Part shown: positions 38,749 to 50,165 of the stretch, one piece after another
How the letters are laid out: each line of letters begins with the position of its first letter
How positions within the stretch are numbered: the first letter of the stretch is position 1
Source: Notolepis coatsorum
Taxonomy: Eukaryota > Chordata > Actinopteri > Aulopiformes > Paralepididae
Length of the DNA stretch: 64,000 nucleotides
Direction: 5' to 3'
Assembly: GCA_963971535.1 (NCBI GenBank)
Contig: OZ020589.1
Location: forward strand, 50,828,049-50,892,048
Notes under the pieces: model-generated
The model's input: the letters and a program-made list of their open reading frames with translations, nothing else
Database searches by the model: none
Told to the model about the DNA's origin: nothing
Made by a program: the position numbers and the translations under genes

Positions 38749-39534
38749 TAACATAGGTCTGAACTTGAGTTGTAGAAAAACTTGTTACTCATGTTTTTCT
38801 GTAGTAGTTAGTAGTCCGGAAGTAGTATTTCCAAAAACATTGGCCTGAAGTATTTTGTAGTACATGTCCAATTTTCATAAAAATCTGTTCAGAAATGAGT
38901 GATTAGAAGCGGTTTTGGTAAAAGGTGAGAGGGCTCGGAAAACAATTTTCTCATAGACTTCAATGCATTCGACTGAGAATTCTCTTCCTGTTTTGGCTCG
39001 TGACTTTTCACCTAGATCACTGATTCGCTCATTCCCAGATGGGGTACCATTGGAAAGCCCTACTCATTGGTTACAACCCTGACCAATAATTTTCAAGATT
39101 GCCAAATGATTGACGGAGGTAGAGGCGGGAGTGGTATTTGGCGCACGGCTCACATATCGGCATGCAACTCGAGAACCGCTGAACGGATTTTGTCACCTGA
39201 AAGGGCTATCGACAGGCAACAAATGGGGCTTTAATTCGATATATATATTGTATTAAATATGTACACCCGAGCCGCTAGAGGTCGCCAAAGTGCCGGTGGG
39301 AAAATAGTCCTCAAGAGGGCCCACATCATGCCTGTGGGCCATTGCATGAGGTTTTAATGGCATCACTAAAGAAATCACTGTATTTGACTATTAAGCGTAC
39401 ATTGGAAACAGTGGACAACTGGACACAAATGCATACTGAGCTGGTGTACTGAGTCAAATATACTGTGATTTTACTAGATTGTAGGAGCATTAAAATGCCT
39501 ACCACAACAGTCAATTTGTTTTAATTAATACAGG
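38749..39534. other. Non-coding DNA, unidentified repeat-like
   Basis: No gene is seen. The stretch near 39150-39220 with 'caactcgagaaccgctgaac' has a related, inverted counterpart near 44370-44420, so it is probably part of an unrecognised repeat. Confidence 0.4.
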
Positions 39535-39704
39535 CTGTTAAATTAGTTTAATAAGGGCTTTTAGGCCTACCACAACAGTACATGAGTTTAATAAGGGCCA
39601 TTAGGCCTACCACAACAGTACAATAAGGGCCATTAGGCCTACTGCAACATTCAATTAGTTTAATAAGGGCCATTAGGCCTACCACAACAGTACAATAAGG
39701 GCTA
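39535..39704 (+). repeat. 40-bp satellite, block 1
   Basis: About four and a half units built from 'aataagggccattaggccta' and 'ccacaacagtacatgagttt', some lacking the last 10 bp. The foldback element 39711-41929 interrupts it. Confidence 0.88.
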
Positions 39705-39710
39705 TTATGC

Positions 39711-40514
39711 TATGGAAGCAAATGAGTGCCAGAAGTATTTGAATTTAATCAGACACCGCATTTATAGCATTGAAAATAATAACTTTGAAAACATGTATCT
39801 GAATTTGAAAACATGTATCTGAATTTTTTCAGACACCGCATTTTTGTATCTGAATTATTTCAGACACCGCATTTATAGCATTGCAAATAAATACTTTGAA
39901 AATCATGTATCTGAATTTCTTTGCTCCGAATTTACCTATGCAAAATAAAAATGCAGTGTTAATAAAACAATTCGAATGCATAATAAAATTCAATTCGACG
40001 CCAAAAAAAAAATTCGATGCATAATTGCGGTGTATATAATTCAATGTCAAAAATTCGATGCATAATTGCGGTGTATGGAATTTGATGTAAAAAACCAACA
40101 TCCGGGTATCCAGCTGCAGAACCACAGAATCACCACAGCAGCAGCAGGCTGAGGCCCCTCTATTTGGGTCACGTGATTTGGGTCACGTGACCGTCCCACC
40201 CAATGGCTGAAATGGAGTATTGCACTGCAGGCATTGGCTGATGCACTGCGGGATTGATTGATTGATTGATTGATTGAAAACTTTATTAACAGATTGTAGA
40301 ATGGGTACAGTGACCGATTGATTGATTGATCTGATTGATTGAAAACTTTATTAACAGATTGTAGAATGGGTACAGTGACCGATTGATTGATTGAAAACTT
40401 TATTAACAGATTGCAGAATGGGTACAGTGACGTCACAGGCCCGGATTGATTGATTGATTGATTGAACACTTTATTAACAGATTGCAGAATGGGTACAGTG
40501 ACGTCACAGGCCCG

Positions 40515-40549
<35 letters not shown>

Positions 40550-40868
40550 AACTTTATTAACAGATTGCAGAATGGGTATAGAGGTGTGAGAGGTGTGAGA
40601 GGTGTGATAGGTGTGATAGGTGTGATAGGTGTGAGAGGTGTGATAGGTGGGATCGGTGGGATAGGTGTGATAGGTGCGAGAGGTGTGATAGGTGTGATAG
40701 GTGTGAGAGGTGTGATAGGTGTGATAGGTGGGATCGGTGTGATAGGTGTGATAGGTGTGAGACGATCCCACCTCTCACACCTATCACACCTATCCCACCT
40801 ATCACACCTCTCATACCTATCACACCTATCACACCTCTATACCCATTCTGCAATCTGTTAATAAAGTT

Positions 40869-40903
<35 letters not shown>

Positions 40904-41287
40904 CGGGCCTGTGACGTCACTGTACCCATTCTGCAATCTGTTAATAAAGTTTTCAATCAATCAATCAATCAATCCGGGCCTGTGACGTCACTGTACCCAT
41001 TCTGTAATCTGTTAATAAAGTTTTCAATCAATCAATCAATCAGTCACTGTACCCATTCTACAATCTGTTAATAAAGTTTTCAATCAATCAATCAGATCAA
41101 TCAATCAATCAATCCGGGCCTGTGACGTCACTGTACCCATTCTGCAATCCGTTAATAAAGTTTTCAATCAATCAATCAATCAATCGGTCACTGTACCCAT
41201 TCTACAATCTGTTAATAAAGTTTTCAATCGATCAATCAGGGCCTGTGGCGGTCACGTGTACCCATTCTGCAATCTGTTAATAAAGTG

Positions 41288-41354
<67 letters not shown>

Positions 41355-41929
41355 CCGCAGTGCATCAGCCAATGCCCGCAGTGCAATACTCCAATTCAGC
41401 CATTGGGTGGGACGGTCACGTGACCCAAATCACGTGACCCAAATCAGCCAATGGAAGCGAGGGGCCTCAGCCTGCTGCTGCTGTGGTGGTTCTGTGGTTC
41501 TGCAGCTGGATACCCGGATGTTGGTTTTTTACATCGAATTCCATACACCGCAATTATGCATTGAATTTTTGACATTGAATTATATACACCGCAATTATGC
41601 ATTGAATTTCTTTTTTGGCGTAAAATTGAATTTTATTATGCATTCGAATTGTTTTATTAACACTGCATTTTTATTTCGCATAGGTAAATTCGGAGCAAAG
41701 AAATTCAGATACATGATTTTCAAAGTATTTATTTGCAATGCTATAAATTCGGTGTCTGAAACTATAAATGCGGTGTCTGAAATAATTCAGATACAAAAAT
41801 GCGGTGTCTGAAAAAATTCAGATACATGTTTTCAAATTCAGATACATGTTTTCAAAGTTATTATTTTCAATGCTATAAATGCGGTGTCTGATTAAATTCA
41901 AATACTTCTGGCACTCATTTGCTTCCATA
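39711..41929. mobile_element. Foldback transposon, 2.2 kb, with arms of about 1.1 kb
   Basis: It starts TATGGAAGCAAATGAGTGCC and ends with the exact complement. A 6-bp duplication TTATGC flanks it (39705-39710, 41930-41935). The outer 100 bp of the arms are nearly identical. The arms continue inwards through 'cagacaccgcattt' words, a GC-rich block with 'gggtcacgtgac', and tandem units of 'gaaaactttattaacagatt' plus (GATT)n. They end in a 9-bp minisatellite (aggtgtgat) that inverts near 40767. No coding capacity. Unequal numbers of inner repeats make the right arm longer. Confidence 0.88.
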
Positions 41930-41935
41930 TTATGC

Positions 41936-42405
41936 CTACCGCAACATTCAATTACTTTAATAAGGGCTTTTAGGCCTAACGCAGCAGTAGATGCGTTTAA
42001 TAAGGGCCATTAGGCCTACCGCAACATTAAATTTGTTTAATAAGGGCCATTGGGCCTACCGCAACATAAAATTTGTTTAATAAGGGCCATTCGGCCTACC
42101 ACCGTGAGTTTAATAAGGGCCATTAGGCCTATAACAGTACATGAGTTTAATAAGGGCCATTAGGCCTACCGCAACATTAAATTAGTTTAATAAGGGCCAT
42201 TAGACCTACCACAACAGTACATGATTTTAATAAGGGCCATTAGGCCTACCGCAACATTAAATTAGTTTAATAAGGGCCATTAGACCTACCGCAACATATA
42301 CGCGCCATTAGGCCTACCACAACATAACATTTGTTTAATAAGGGCCATTAGGCCTACTGCAACAGTACATGCGTTTAATAAGGGCTTTTAGGCCTAAAGA
42401 GACAG
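41936..42405 (+). repeat. 40-bp satellite, block 2
   Basis: About twelve units of the same 40-bp family as block 1 in the same orientation. It continues directly from the block 1 target site across the foldback insertion. Confidence 0.9.
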
Positions 42406-42436
42406 ATCGCCCCCCTCCTGGCTGCGGTTACATTAA

Positions 42437-43933
42437 CACATTGAATGCCCATAACGAGATTTCTCTGGTTATCACCCCGCGGGTTGAATGCCCATAACGA
42501 GAATTCTCTTTTTTTTTTTTTTTATTAGCGATCTGAATTCATATTTCATCAACCGAGTCTACCGTTGGTAAGCCTGCCGCACCAGGCGCTCAGATGTGAA
42601 AAAAGCACCCCCTATCGTCTCCCAGATGGCAACCTTTTGGATTGGACTCAATGAAAATGGACGATAAAAAAAAATCCGGAATCCACATTTTACCTCTCAC
42701 GCATGCAACCGGAGCCGATCAGACCCATCCTGGACGCGTGAATATTAAAGGCAACCAACTTGTGTTCGGCTTTTCTCTGATTGGCCGCGCCCCTCCGCCC
42801 CCCCGCCTCCACGCGCAGGCAAGCGCAGTCGTCCCACGTCCCAAATGAAATCCAAGGAGCGCAAGCGAGCGGCAGCGCGGGCAACCAACTTGTGTACCAT
42901 GGGCTGCTGTTCCAACGCACTTGTGTTGGGCTGCTGTTTCACTCGTGTATAAACAAAGCCCATACAGTTATGAAATGCGCTGAACTAGAAAGCGTAACGT
43001 TATTATGTTTCGCGTTTTTAACAACCAACTACCAGATTCACTTGTGTATAAACAAAGCCCATACAGTTATGAAATGCGCTGAACTAGAAAGCGTAACGTT
43101 ATTATGTTTCACGTTCCATTGATTAACGCCATTACACCGCTGTAGTACAGTCACACAACAGAACACCGCTGGTTCGACCAGCGCTCCTGCCGCGTCTCTC
43201 TTGCCGCAAGGGCGTGTGCTAGTGGATTGATTGATTGGCCGTGTGGCCAATCAGAGAAACGCTGAACGAAAAGCTGAACACAAGTTGGTTGCCTTTAATA
43301 TTCACGCATCCTGGACCCTCAGCACAGCGTGTAATATGTGTTTTAGAGTATACGCGTGGGATCAATAAAAGGATAGATTTTTGGAATGGCGATCAGGAAT
43401 TGGAATAATCCATTTGGATACCATCTGATCTCAGGTACGGAATCTATTTTACCAGTCTTAGGATAATCAGACCCGTTTTCACGGAGATATAAGCTTTTAC
43501 CCTATAATGTGATATGGCTGTTTGACTGTAAGAGTGATCAGGAACTGAGAGAATCGATTTTCAGCGCGCGGCACCAGCGTGCACACGTACACATATACTA
43601 TCGATAATCTAGCGTTTATTTGAAAACGATTCATAAATAGGCAGAAAAAATTACAACGTTCTAGAATATTACAGTACATCAGCGTTTATCAGGGATTTTT
43701 TTTTTTTTTTGGAAATCAGGGCTTTTCAAAATGCTATAAAACGGAAATGAACCGATAAAAAAACAATCCGCTTCGACAATGTTGACTGGAAAACGAGTCA
43801 TTGATAAGCGACGGGCAGATTAGACACATAGCCATAATTTAAAACATAGATTAGGCGATATTAACGTTAACATTGCAGTGGATGGTGGGCATTCAAGCAC
43901 TAAATGTGTGCCCCCTGCTGGGCACTGAAAGTG
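42437..43933. mobile_element. TTAA-flanked DNA transposon 4, 1.5 kb, with nested element
   Basis: The left end CACATTGAATGCCCA and complemented right end CACTTTCAGTGCCCA are flanked by TTAA (42433-42436, 43934-43937). The 9-bp-TSD element 42736-43307 is nested inside. The ends resemble those of 21557-22495. Confidence 0.7.
42736..43307. mobile_element. 9-bp-TSD inverted-repeat element, copy 3 (572 bp)
   Basis: Exact 9-bp duplications ATCCTGGAC lie at 42727-42735 and 43308-43316. The ends start GCGTGAATATTAAAGGCAAC and match over 34 of 35 bp. A CCAAT box lies 39 bp inside the left end (with an 11-bp deletion relative to the right) and about 51 bp inside the right end. The middle contains a 99-bp tandem duplication (42942-43117). 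Relatives: 23128-23815 and 28935-29708. Confidence 0.88.
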
Positions 43934-43937
43934 TTAA

Positions 43938-44815
43938 AGGCAAAACTATTTAGTTTCATTTCACTTTTCAGAACCTTGTGTATTGGCAGGCAAGTTAGAC
44001 GTCGTTTGTCTCCCGTATGCACAGGAGGTATTTGTGTGCGCGCCTTGGTCGAGTGTGTGGAGCCCCGCTGGCCAGCACAGCTCCAACACTGGCATTTACA
44101 ATAAGCAGGTGCGTGGGCTCACACTGTCTATAGCGATAAAAGGACATATAATAAAAATACTATCAAGTAAATAAACAGTGTAAAGATATATCTCTTATAT
44201 ATCTCCGTCACATTTAACCATGGAAAGAGAGAGCGGGCGTGTGAAAATGTCTGACTTTTTCAGTTTGTTTCAGTCTCAGGCACTTTGCGAGCGTCTGAAG
44301 GCTCGGGCTGTATTTCTAGCCGAACATATAAATTACAGAATTAAAGCGTTATTTGTCACTGTTCGAATGCCATCTGACTCGACAAAATCCGTTCATCGGT
44401 TCTCGAGTTACATGCAGATATGTCAGGCGAGCGTCTTTTTATGGAGTGCGTCAAATTATCTAAATCTGGCTAAAGTGATGGGAGTCATCATAATCGGACT
44501 TTATAGAGTGAAATAGGACATCACGAACAATGTAGGAGAGCACAATAACACACATAAACACATCCCATACCTCCCCTTCGTCCCGCTTCCCCAAACAAAG
44601 GAATAGAAAAAAGAAAGAAAGAAGCATTACCTTTGTGAAGCTGCTGGGCAATACACGAGTGGTGGTATAACTAAACATATTGTTTAGGCTTCAGCTCAAA
44701 CTCCAATCAAATAATACTAGTCGCTTAATGTAGCTATAGGCAATAACAAATAAATGAAGTCATGTCTCTGACCAGACCATGCAGGAAATTATTATGTAGC
44801 CGGGAGTAAAATAAA

Positions 44816-44858
<43 letters not shown>

Positions 44859-45009
44859 GCATATATATACATGCATATGACATACCCATCCGTTCGAGGG
44901 AATGCTTTGATAACGAAAATTAAGCTTATAATAATAATAGAAGTATTGTAATAATAATTAAAAAGAGAATAGGCTATCTTCAGTCAGCCTTAATTTAGGC
45001 TATGGTCCT
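43938..45009. other. Non-coding DNA with AT microsatellite
   Basis: No gene is supported. A 98-codon frame at 44220-44516 has no recognisable domain and overlaps the repeat-like sequence shared with 39.15 kb. A (TA)n run lies at about 44819-44848. Confidence 0.4.
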
Positions 45010-45215
45010 AGAGCTGCATTTAAAGAGGAAAAATCATTCCTTTTTCTGCTTCAGTAACTCAGGCTACATTTTGGTGTAATAAGGTTTGGACAGATGTCAA
45101 AGATATCTCCAGTTTGGCGAATCGTTCATTCATGCCGCTGTTCATCTTATTAATAGCAGATAGAATGTTTGAAAGTGACGGGTTGTCCTCCATGCATTGC
45201 TCACTAGTACCTCCC
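45010..45215 (-). pseudogene. L1 ORF1 N-terminal coiled-coil fragment
   Basis: On the - strand it reads NPSLSNILSAINKMNSGMNE and then RFAKLEISLTSVQTLLHQNV, with one stop. This is typical of the heptad-rich start of fish L1 ORF1. It is the part that the L1 copy at 29.9-36.8 kb lacks. Sequence from 45216 to 45590 has no identity I can give. Confidence 0.6.
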
Positions 45216-45589
45216 CTGCTCACTAGCATATTTTACATCTTGAGCAATAATATTTGCGTCTTGTTCTAGCAGCGTTCAGTGATATCATCATCTGTCATAT
45301 CAAGGGCACGCGTATTTATGCATATCAGTCACTAGGTGTGGGAGGGTTAACAGAGGTAATCAGGGAAGTGAGAGCGAGTTGGGGAGTACTGCTGACCGCC
45401 CCGGAGAGGCGAGGACCAGAGTACCAAACCAGGTTGGTAAATCCCGGGCCCCATTCACTCCCACTACCGGGCCCCAGGTTGACGCTCCAGGCCCAAAGAC
45501 GAGGGTGCAGTCAGACGGAGCTCTACTGTGTCCAGCTACCTTGTGACTGCCAGTAACCGTTCCCACTAAGCAGGGATAATCCACCCTGC

Positions 45590-45630
45590 TACAAGTACAT
45601 GAGTAAGGGCTGTAATGCCTACCACGAACG
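45590..45630 (+). repeat. 40-bp satellite, block 3 (about one unit)
   Basis: One shortened unit ('acatgagtaagggctgtaat'). It ends where LINE fragment 45635-46288 begins and resumes after it. Confidence 0.75.
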
Positions 45631-45634
45631 CACA

Positions 45635-46288
45635 ATTGGAGGGGGGCTTCCCACCCTCCAGAACATTTACAACAAGCGGTGCAGGGGGAAGGCTAAGAGA
45701 ATTATTAAGGACTCGAGCCACCCGAACAACTGCCTCTTTGAACTGCTGCGGTCAGGCAAGCGATACCGGAGTCTTAAGGCGAGCACAGAAAGACTCAGAA
45801 GAAGCTTCTATCCCCAGGCCATCAGGCTGCTAAACGAACAATAAACACTATGCAACAACCATCAAATGCACACAGCACACACACCCACACGCACACACTC
45901 ACTTAAACCACACAAACACACTTTATATTTATTGATAAAGGATTTGCACTACAACTCGTACACCCACTGTAAATTGTACCTAAATTGCACCTCATCCCAT
46001 TTCTGCCTTGCACTATATAGTATTGTATTAGTACACTGCACAGTATTGTATATTATATGGTAACTCAGTTACGTCTATTCTGCATCGAACATTGTACATA
46101 TGTCTATACTGAACACTGTGACCTAATTTTTTATTTTTTTTTTTACTTCTAATTTACATGCTATACTATGTTATTTTATTTCATACTTATCTTGTCTTGC
46201 ACAGTCTCTGGAGCGTAACAGTAAGAAGCATTTTGTATAAAAGTATTCTGTACTTCTGTATGACAACTATTAAAGAAACTTGAAACTT
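45635..46288 (+). mobile_element. LINE family A fragment, copy 2 (ORF2 C terminus and 3' tail)
   Basis: The coding end (to 45844) reads TIGGGLPTLQNIYNKRCRGK, DSSHPNNCLFELLRSGKRY and RRSFYPQAIRLLNEQ-stop, the C terminus of a CR1/Rex1-like non-LTR retrotransposon. It is followed by a 3' UTR of about 0.44 kb. It is inserted in the 40-bp satellite. Confidence 0.85.
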
Positions 46289-46289
46289 G

Positions 46290-46530
46290 AACTTGAACAC
46301 AACAGTACATGAGTTTAATAAGGGCTGTAATGCCTACCACAACAGTACATGAGTAAGGGCTATAATGCCTACCACAACAGTACATGAGTTTAATAAGGGC
46401 TGTAATGCCTACCACAACAGTACATGAGTAAGGGCTGTAATGCCTACCACAACAGTACATGAGTTTAATAAGGGCTGTAATGCCTACCACAACAGTACAT
46501 GAGTTTAAGGGCTGTTATTGCCTAAGAGTG
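46290..46530 (+). repeat. 40-bp satellite, block 4
   Basis: Alternating 40-bp and shortened 30-bp units with 'aagggctgtaatgcctacca', in the same orientation as blocks 1-3. It runs into the end of the candidate exon that follows. Confidence 0.88.
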
Positions 46531-46777
46531 CCTCTGAGCTTCTGAGGACCTCTTTTAGAGGCATGTTCTTGTTCCATCTCCTGGCATTTCTTCTCTGCAG
46601 TTTTGGTCTTCTCCGTGACCTCTTGTCCCCAGTGTCCCTGTTTACAAGGTCTTCTGGTTCTAGTGGTGCAGAAGAGCCATCATTGCTGTCCTCGTCCTCT
46701 GTCTTAGTGGCAGATACATCTTCAGCAGACATTAGGTTGGTGACCATCACTGTCTCTATGTCCCGTCTGGCTGAACC
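46505..46777 (-). CDS. Candidate exon of an unidentified gene
   Basis: An open frame on the - strand after a good acceptor (atattccag at 46786-46778) reads GSARRDIETVMVTNLMSAED, then an acidic stretch (TEDEDSNDGSS), then a very basic one (KRSRRRPKLQRRNARRWNK), and stops at 46505. The stop lies in satellite-like sequence, so the gene may be broken or the frame may be chance. No domain is recognised. It could be a nuclear or transposon-derived protein. Confidence 0.3.
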   Translation of the reverse strand, partial: GSARRDIETVMVTNLMSAEDVSATKTEDEDSNDGSSAPLEPEDLVNRDTGDKRSRRRPKLQRRNARRWNKNMPLKEVLRSSEALLGNNSP

Positions 46778-47144
46778 CTGGAATATATTTGACAGAGGGT
46801 ATAGAGAAGTATTCTTTTAGGAAATTGATTTGAATAATTCTGCCTTTTCTTATGTTTCATTATTTTGATTTATATTCCAAGCCACAGATTCTATTTGACA
46901 ACTGACACAACAATATTATCTTAATATTAATATTTTCTTAAGCTTAAGAAGAAAATAACATATTTACATAAAAAAACATTACTTTCCTTGCTTAAGAGGA
47001 TGGAAAGGTCTTTAAATAAAATACACACAATATGTGTGGGCTGGTGGTTCATTGATGTATGTGTAATTGTGAAAGCCATATTAGAAAGTTTCAGAATCAG
47101 GAATGTATTTATAAGCCATTCAAAGAAGGGCTAATCCCGTTTCA

Positions 47145-47415
47145 CAGACTCTTCCTCCTCCCAGTAAAGAAGACACAGAGAGGCTGATATTTAACTCTTC
47201 CTCCTCCCAGTACAGAAGACAGAGGCTGATATTTAACTCTTCCTCCTCCCAGTACAGAAGACAGAGAGGCTGATATTTAAGTCTTCCTCCTCCCAGTACA
47301 GAAGACAGAGGCTGATATTTAACCCTTCCTCCTCGCAGTACAGAAGACACAGATAGGCTGATATTTAACTCTTCCTCCTCCCAGTACAGAAGACACAGAT
47401 ATGCTGATATATTAA
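47145..47415 (-). repeat. Minisatellite, 45-55-bp unit, six copies
   Basis: The unit contains 'cttcctcctcccagtacaga' and 'agacagaggctgatatttaa' with small length changes. It encodes repeated YWEEEELNISL on the - strand only because of the repeat. From 46800 to 47130 nothing is recognised. Confidence 0.9.
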
Positions 47416-47619
47416 AGCTGATACTAAAGAATTTGCGGTAGAAAATGTGATTTGGGGAGAGGATAGTTTGGGAAAGGAGAAGGATGAGAGAAGTGAAAGA
47501 TTTGACACAGGGGGTGTCAGACATTGCAGATCATGTGTAAGTAAGTATCACTGTATTTTCCCAGTCTCCAAAATCACCGCCAACTCGACACATGAAAATT
47601 CCTCCACACTGGAAAGCCG

Positions 47620-48234
47620 TCTTCTTCTTCTTCTTCTTCTTCTTCTTCTTCTTCTTCTTCTTCTTCTTCTTCTTCTTCTTCTTCTTCTTCTTCTTCTTCT
47701 TCTTCTTCTTCTTCTTCTTCTTCTTCTTCTTCTTCTTCTTCTTCTTCTTCTTCTTCTTCTTCTTTCTTCTTTTGAATTTCCCGCAGGCGTATTCCTGCCC
47801 TCCTCAGTTCTTATACTACGCTAGTGGTATGGTTTCCATAGTTAGGCCTCTGGTAAATCAACTTTTGATTGTTTACCCTCTTCTTCTTCTCATCTTCAAA
47901 ACACATTACTATCGACTCTATCTCCTTCTTCTCTGCTCCTCTTGCCTGTCCAATACTAATAAATACAATAACGCTATATCCTCTGATACAACTCTGACGC
48001 GTGCAGAAATGTCAGCACTGACTCTGTGATCAGCTGGTGGTTCTCATTATCCATGCCAAAGAAAGATTTAAGAGAGAAGGAAGAGACTCCCAACTCTACC
48101 AGACTTTTATAAAAGATTTCCCTCTCTTTCCTATACCTTTCACATTCTAGGAAAACATGCCAGACAGTTTCAGTCTCTCCACATTCACACTGCCCATCTG
48201 GATGTTTTCCCACAATGCACAAGGTACTGTTCAA
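47620..48234 (-). mobile_element. I-like LINE fragment with (GAA)n tail, copy 1
   Basis: The - strand encodes (48234-47974) GKHPDGQCECGETETVWHVF and LECERYRKERE. This is the Cys/His motif at the C-terminal end of I/Nimb-type LINE proteins. A 3' UTR and a (GAA)n tail follow; the tail is the perfect CTT run at 47621-47764. Confidence 0.75.
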
Positions 48235-48251
48235 CCCACAAGGTACTGTGT

Positions 48252-48560
48252 CCCAGCCTCAATCTTCTTCTTCTTCTTCTTCTTTGAATTTCCGGCAGTG
48301 TAGACGCATCGTGGCGTATTACTGCCCTCCACAATTCTTGCTTCGCCCACACTTGAGAAAGTTTACACTCCTCTTCTTCTTCTTCTCATCTTCAAAACAC
48401 ATTTCTATCGTCTCTGTCTCCTTCTTCTCTGCTCCTCTTGTCATACAATCACTCTTCTTCTTCTTCTTCTTCTTATTTGAATTTCCGGCAGAGTAGACGC
48501 ATCGTGGCGTATATTACTGCCCTCCGCAATTCTTTTTATGGGCTCTTCTTCTTCTCCTTC
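48252..48560 (-). mobile_element. I-like LINE 3' ends, copies 2 and 3
   Basis: Two further 3' ends with 'tttgaatttccggcag...cgcatcgtggcgta' lie at about 48255-48438 and 48452-48540, each with its own short CTT run. They are head to tail with copy 1 and have no coding part. Confidence 0.7.
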
Positions 48561-49244
48561 TTCTCCTTCTTCACCTTCTTTTTCTTCTTCTACTGGACCC
48601 CGTCATCAACTACATTGTCCATTGGAGTGCAGCTACTGCTGCTACTTCCTGCCTGAGCCCCCCTCCGCGGGACCCTCCTTGCCCCCTGCTATCTTATCCT
48701 GGGCTGCTTTGTCCCTCGCAGCCTTGTCCCTCGCAGCCCCCTCAGCCAATTCATTACACACCTCCTTCCAGTCCAGACCTTCCAATCCCACTCTGAGAGA
48801 ATTTGTTGAAATATAGATACACAAATGTTCTAGAATGTTTGATTATGACATCATACTGTGACATCACAAATGTTCTAGAATGTTCTGTTATGACAAATAA
48901 GCCGGTTCAACTTTATCTAAATCCAATCAATATTCCTAATGCCGTTTCAATGTAAGGTTACAAAAATAAACATATAAACATTCATACAATACAATAACCT
49001 AAATATATAGCTTTGGCTCCTAGAGAGTATGTGTGTGTGTATTTGTGTCATATTGTGTCTTCATTTAATGTTTACACACATATATGGGTGTGTTTGCATG
49101 CATGCATGCATTCATTTGCATGCATAGCCTAATAATAGTTTGTGTGTGTATGTTGTCTGTGCAGACTGCAGAATGAATGTGTAATTGTAGTGTGTGTGTG
49201 TGTGTGCATGTGTGCATGGATTTAAAAGGTAGCAGGTGTTGTAC

Positions 49245-49328
49245 CTCCAGCTGTTCTGACTCGTCTGCTGCTTTTATCTCATTTTCCACATTGCCGTTGT
49301 GAGAAGTTGCCACGCTCTTACGTGACAT
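49245..49328 (-). CDS. Candidate first exon of an unidentified gene
   Basis: On the - strand an ATG at 49328 opens MSRKSVATSHNGNVENEIKA, then ADESEQLE, before a possible donor GTACAA at 49244. If real it could be the first exon of the gene containing 46505-46777. Between them, 48642-48824 has another open frame on the - strand with repeated ARDKAA. There is no homology to support any of these; 48560-49244 is otherwise unassigned. Confidence 0.2.
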
Positions 49329-49599
49329 TGCACCACCTCATCGCCAAAGTCCCTCATATCATCTGTGAACAACCCTGACTCAAACTCTTCAAAACGGTAA
49401 TGCTTTGTCTATGGAGATAGTAGTAGCAGGGCTAGGGGGCGACACAGTGCTGTAGATGCCTAAGGACCTGCTGGGATTTGATCAAGATTTAAAGAGGAAC
49501 AATGGGCATACATTAGACTATAAATTATATATATTATTCTGGAAGTTATGTAAATGAGAGGAAGAGGTCTGCAGCCTGCACCATGTATTCTTGTTTTCC

Positions 49600-50165
49600 C
49601 AGAGAGTGTCTGGGAAACCATAGGAGGCAGTGTCATTCTAACTCAACTAACCGCCTCGGCCAGTCCTTCATACAAGCGGCCATCAGGCTCCCCAACAGTG
49701 GGCAGGGACTGCTGCCAGACATCCAACTACTAGGAACCTAAAAGGACAATATACTACCTTATGCATACCGCACCTTATGTGAATACTGTATACTTCATCA
49801 GATCATATATTTAGCTTTTAGCATTTTTAGATTATATATTAGATTCGATTTAGATTATTGGATTATTAGATTATATATTGCATATATTTAGCATTTCGTT
49901 TTTCAGACTATATATTAGATTAGATTTAGATTATTGGATTAGATTATATATTGTAACTATTATTGTAGGGCAAATATAACTGAGATGGCATACATACCCT
50001 CATCTCGCACCTTGTTGACCATTATGCACATGTCCAGAGTTAATTATGTTATGTTAAGCATATTGATTTGTTATATTGCTTTTTACTACCTGTACCTCCC
50101 CTCCCCCTCCCCCATGCTGCTATGATGCCTGAAGTTCCCCAAGGGGATCAATAAAGGAATATCTT
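49600..50165 (+). mobile_element. LINE 3' end, another family
   Basis: A short coding end reads NRLGQSFIQAAIRLPNSGQG up to a stop near 49740. It is followed by an A/T-rich 3' UTR and a tail 'gttccccaaggggatcaata', typical of fish LINE tails. Confidence 0.65.

Noticed and set aside
40433-40877. Frames with repeated SHLSHLSH or HTYHTYHT
   Set aside because: They follow the 9-bp minisatellite at the centre of the foldback element.
44220-44516. 98-codon open frame as a gene
   Set aside because: It overlaps sequence related in inverted form to 39.15-39.22 kb, has no domain, and has no splice or promoter support.
47447-48029. Poly-Leu and poly-Phe frames resembling membrane segments
   Set aside because: Translation of the (CTT)n tail of a LINE.
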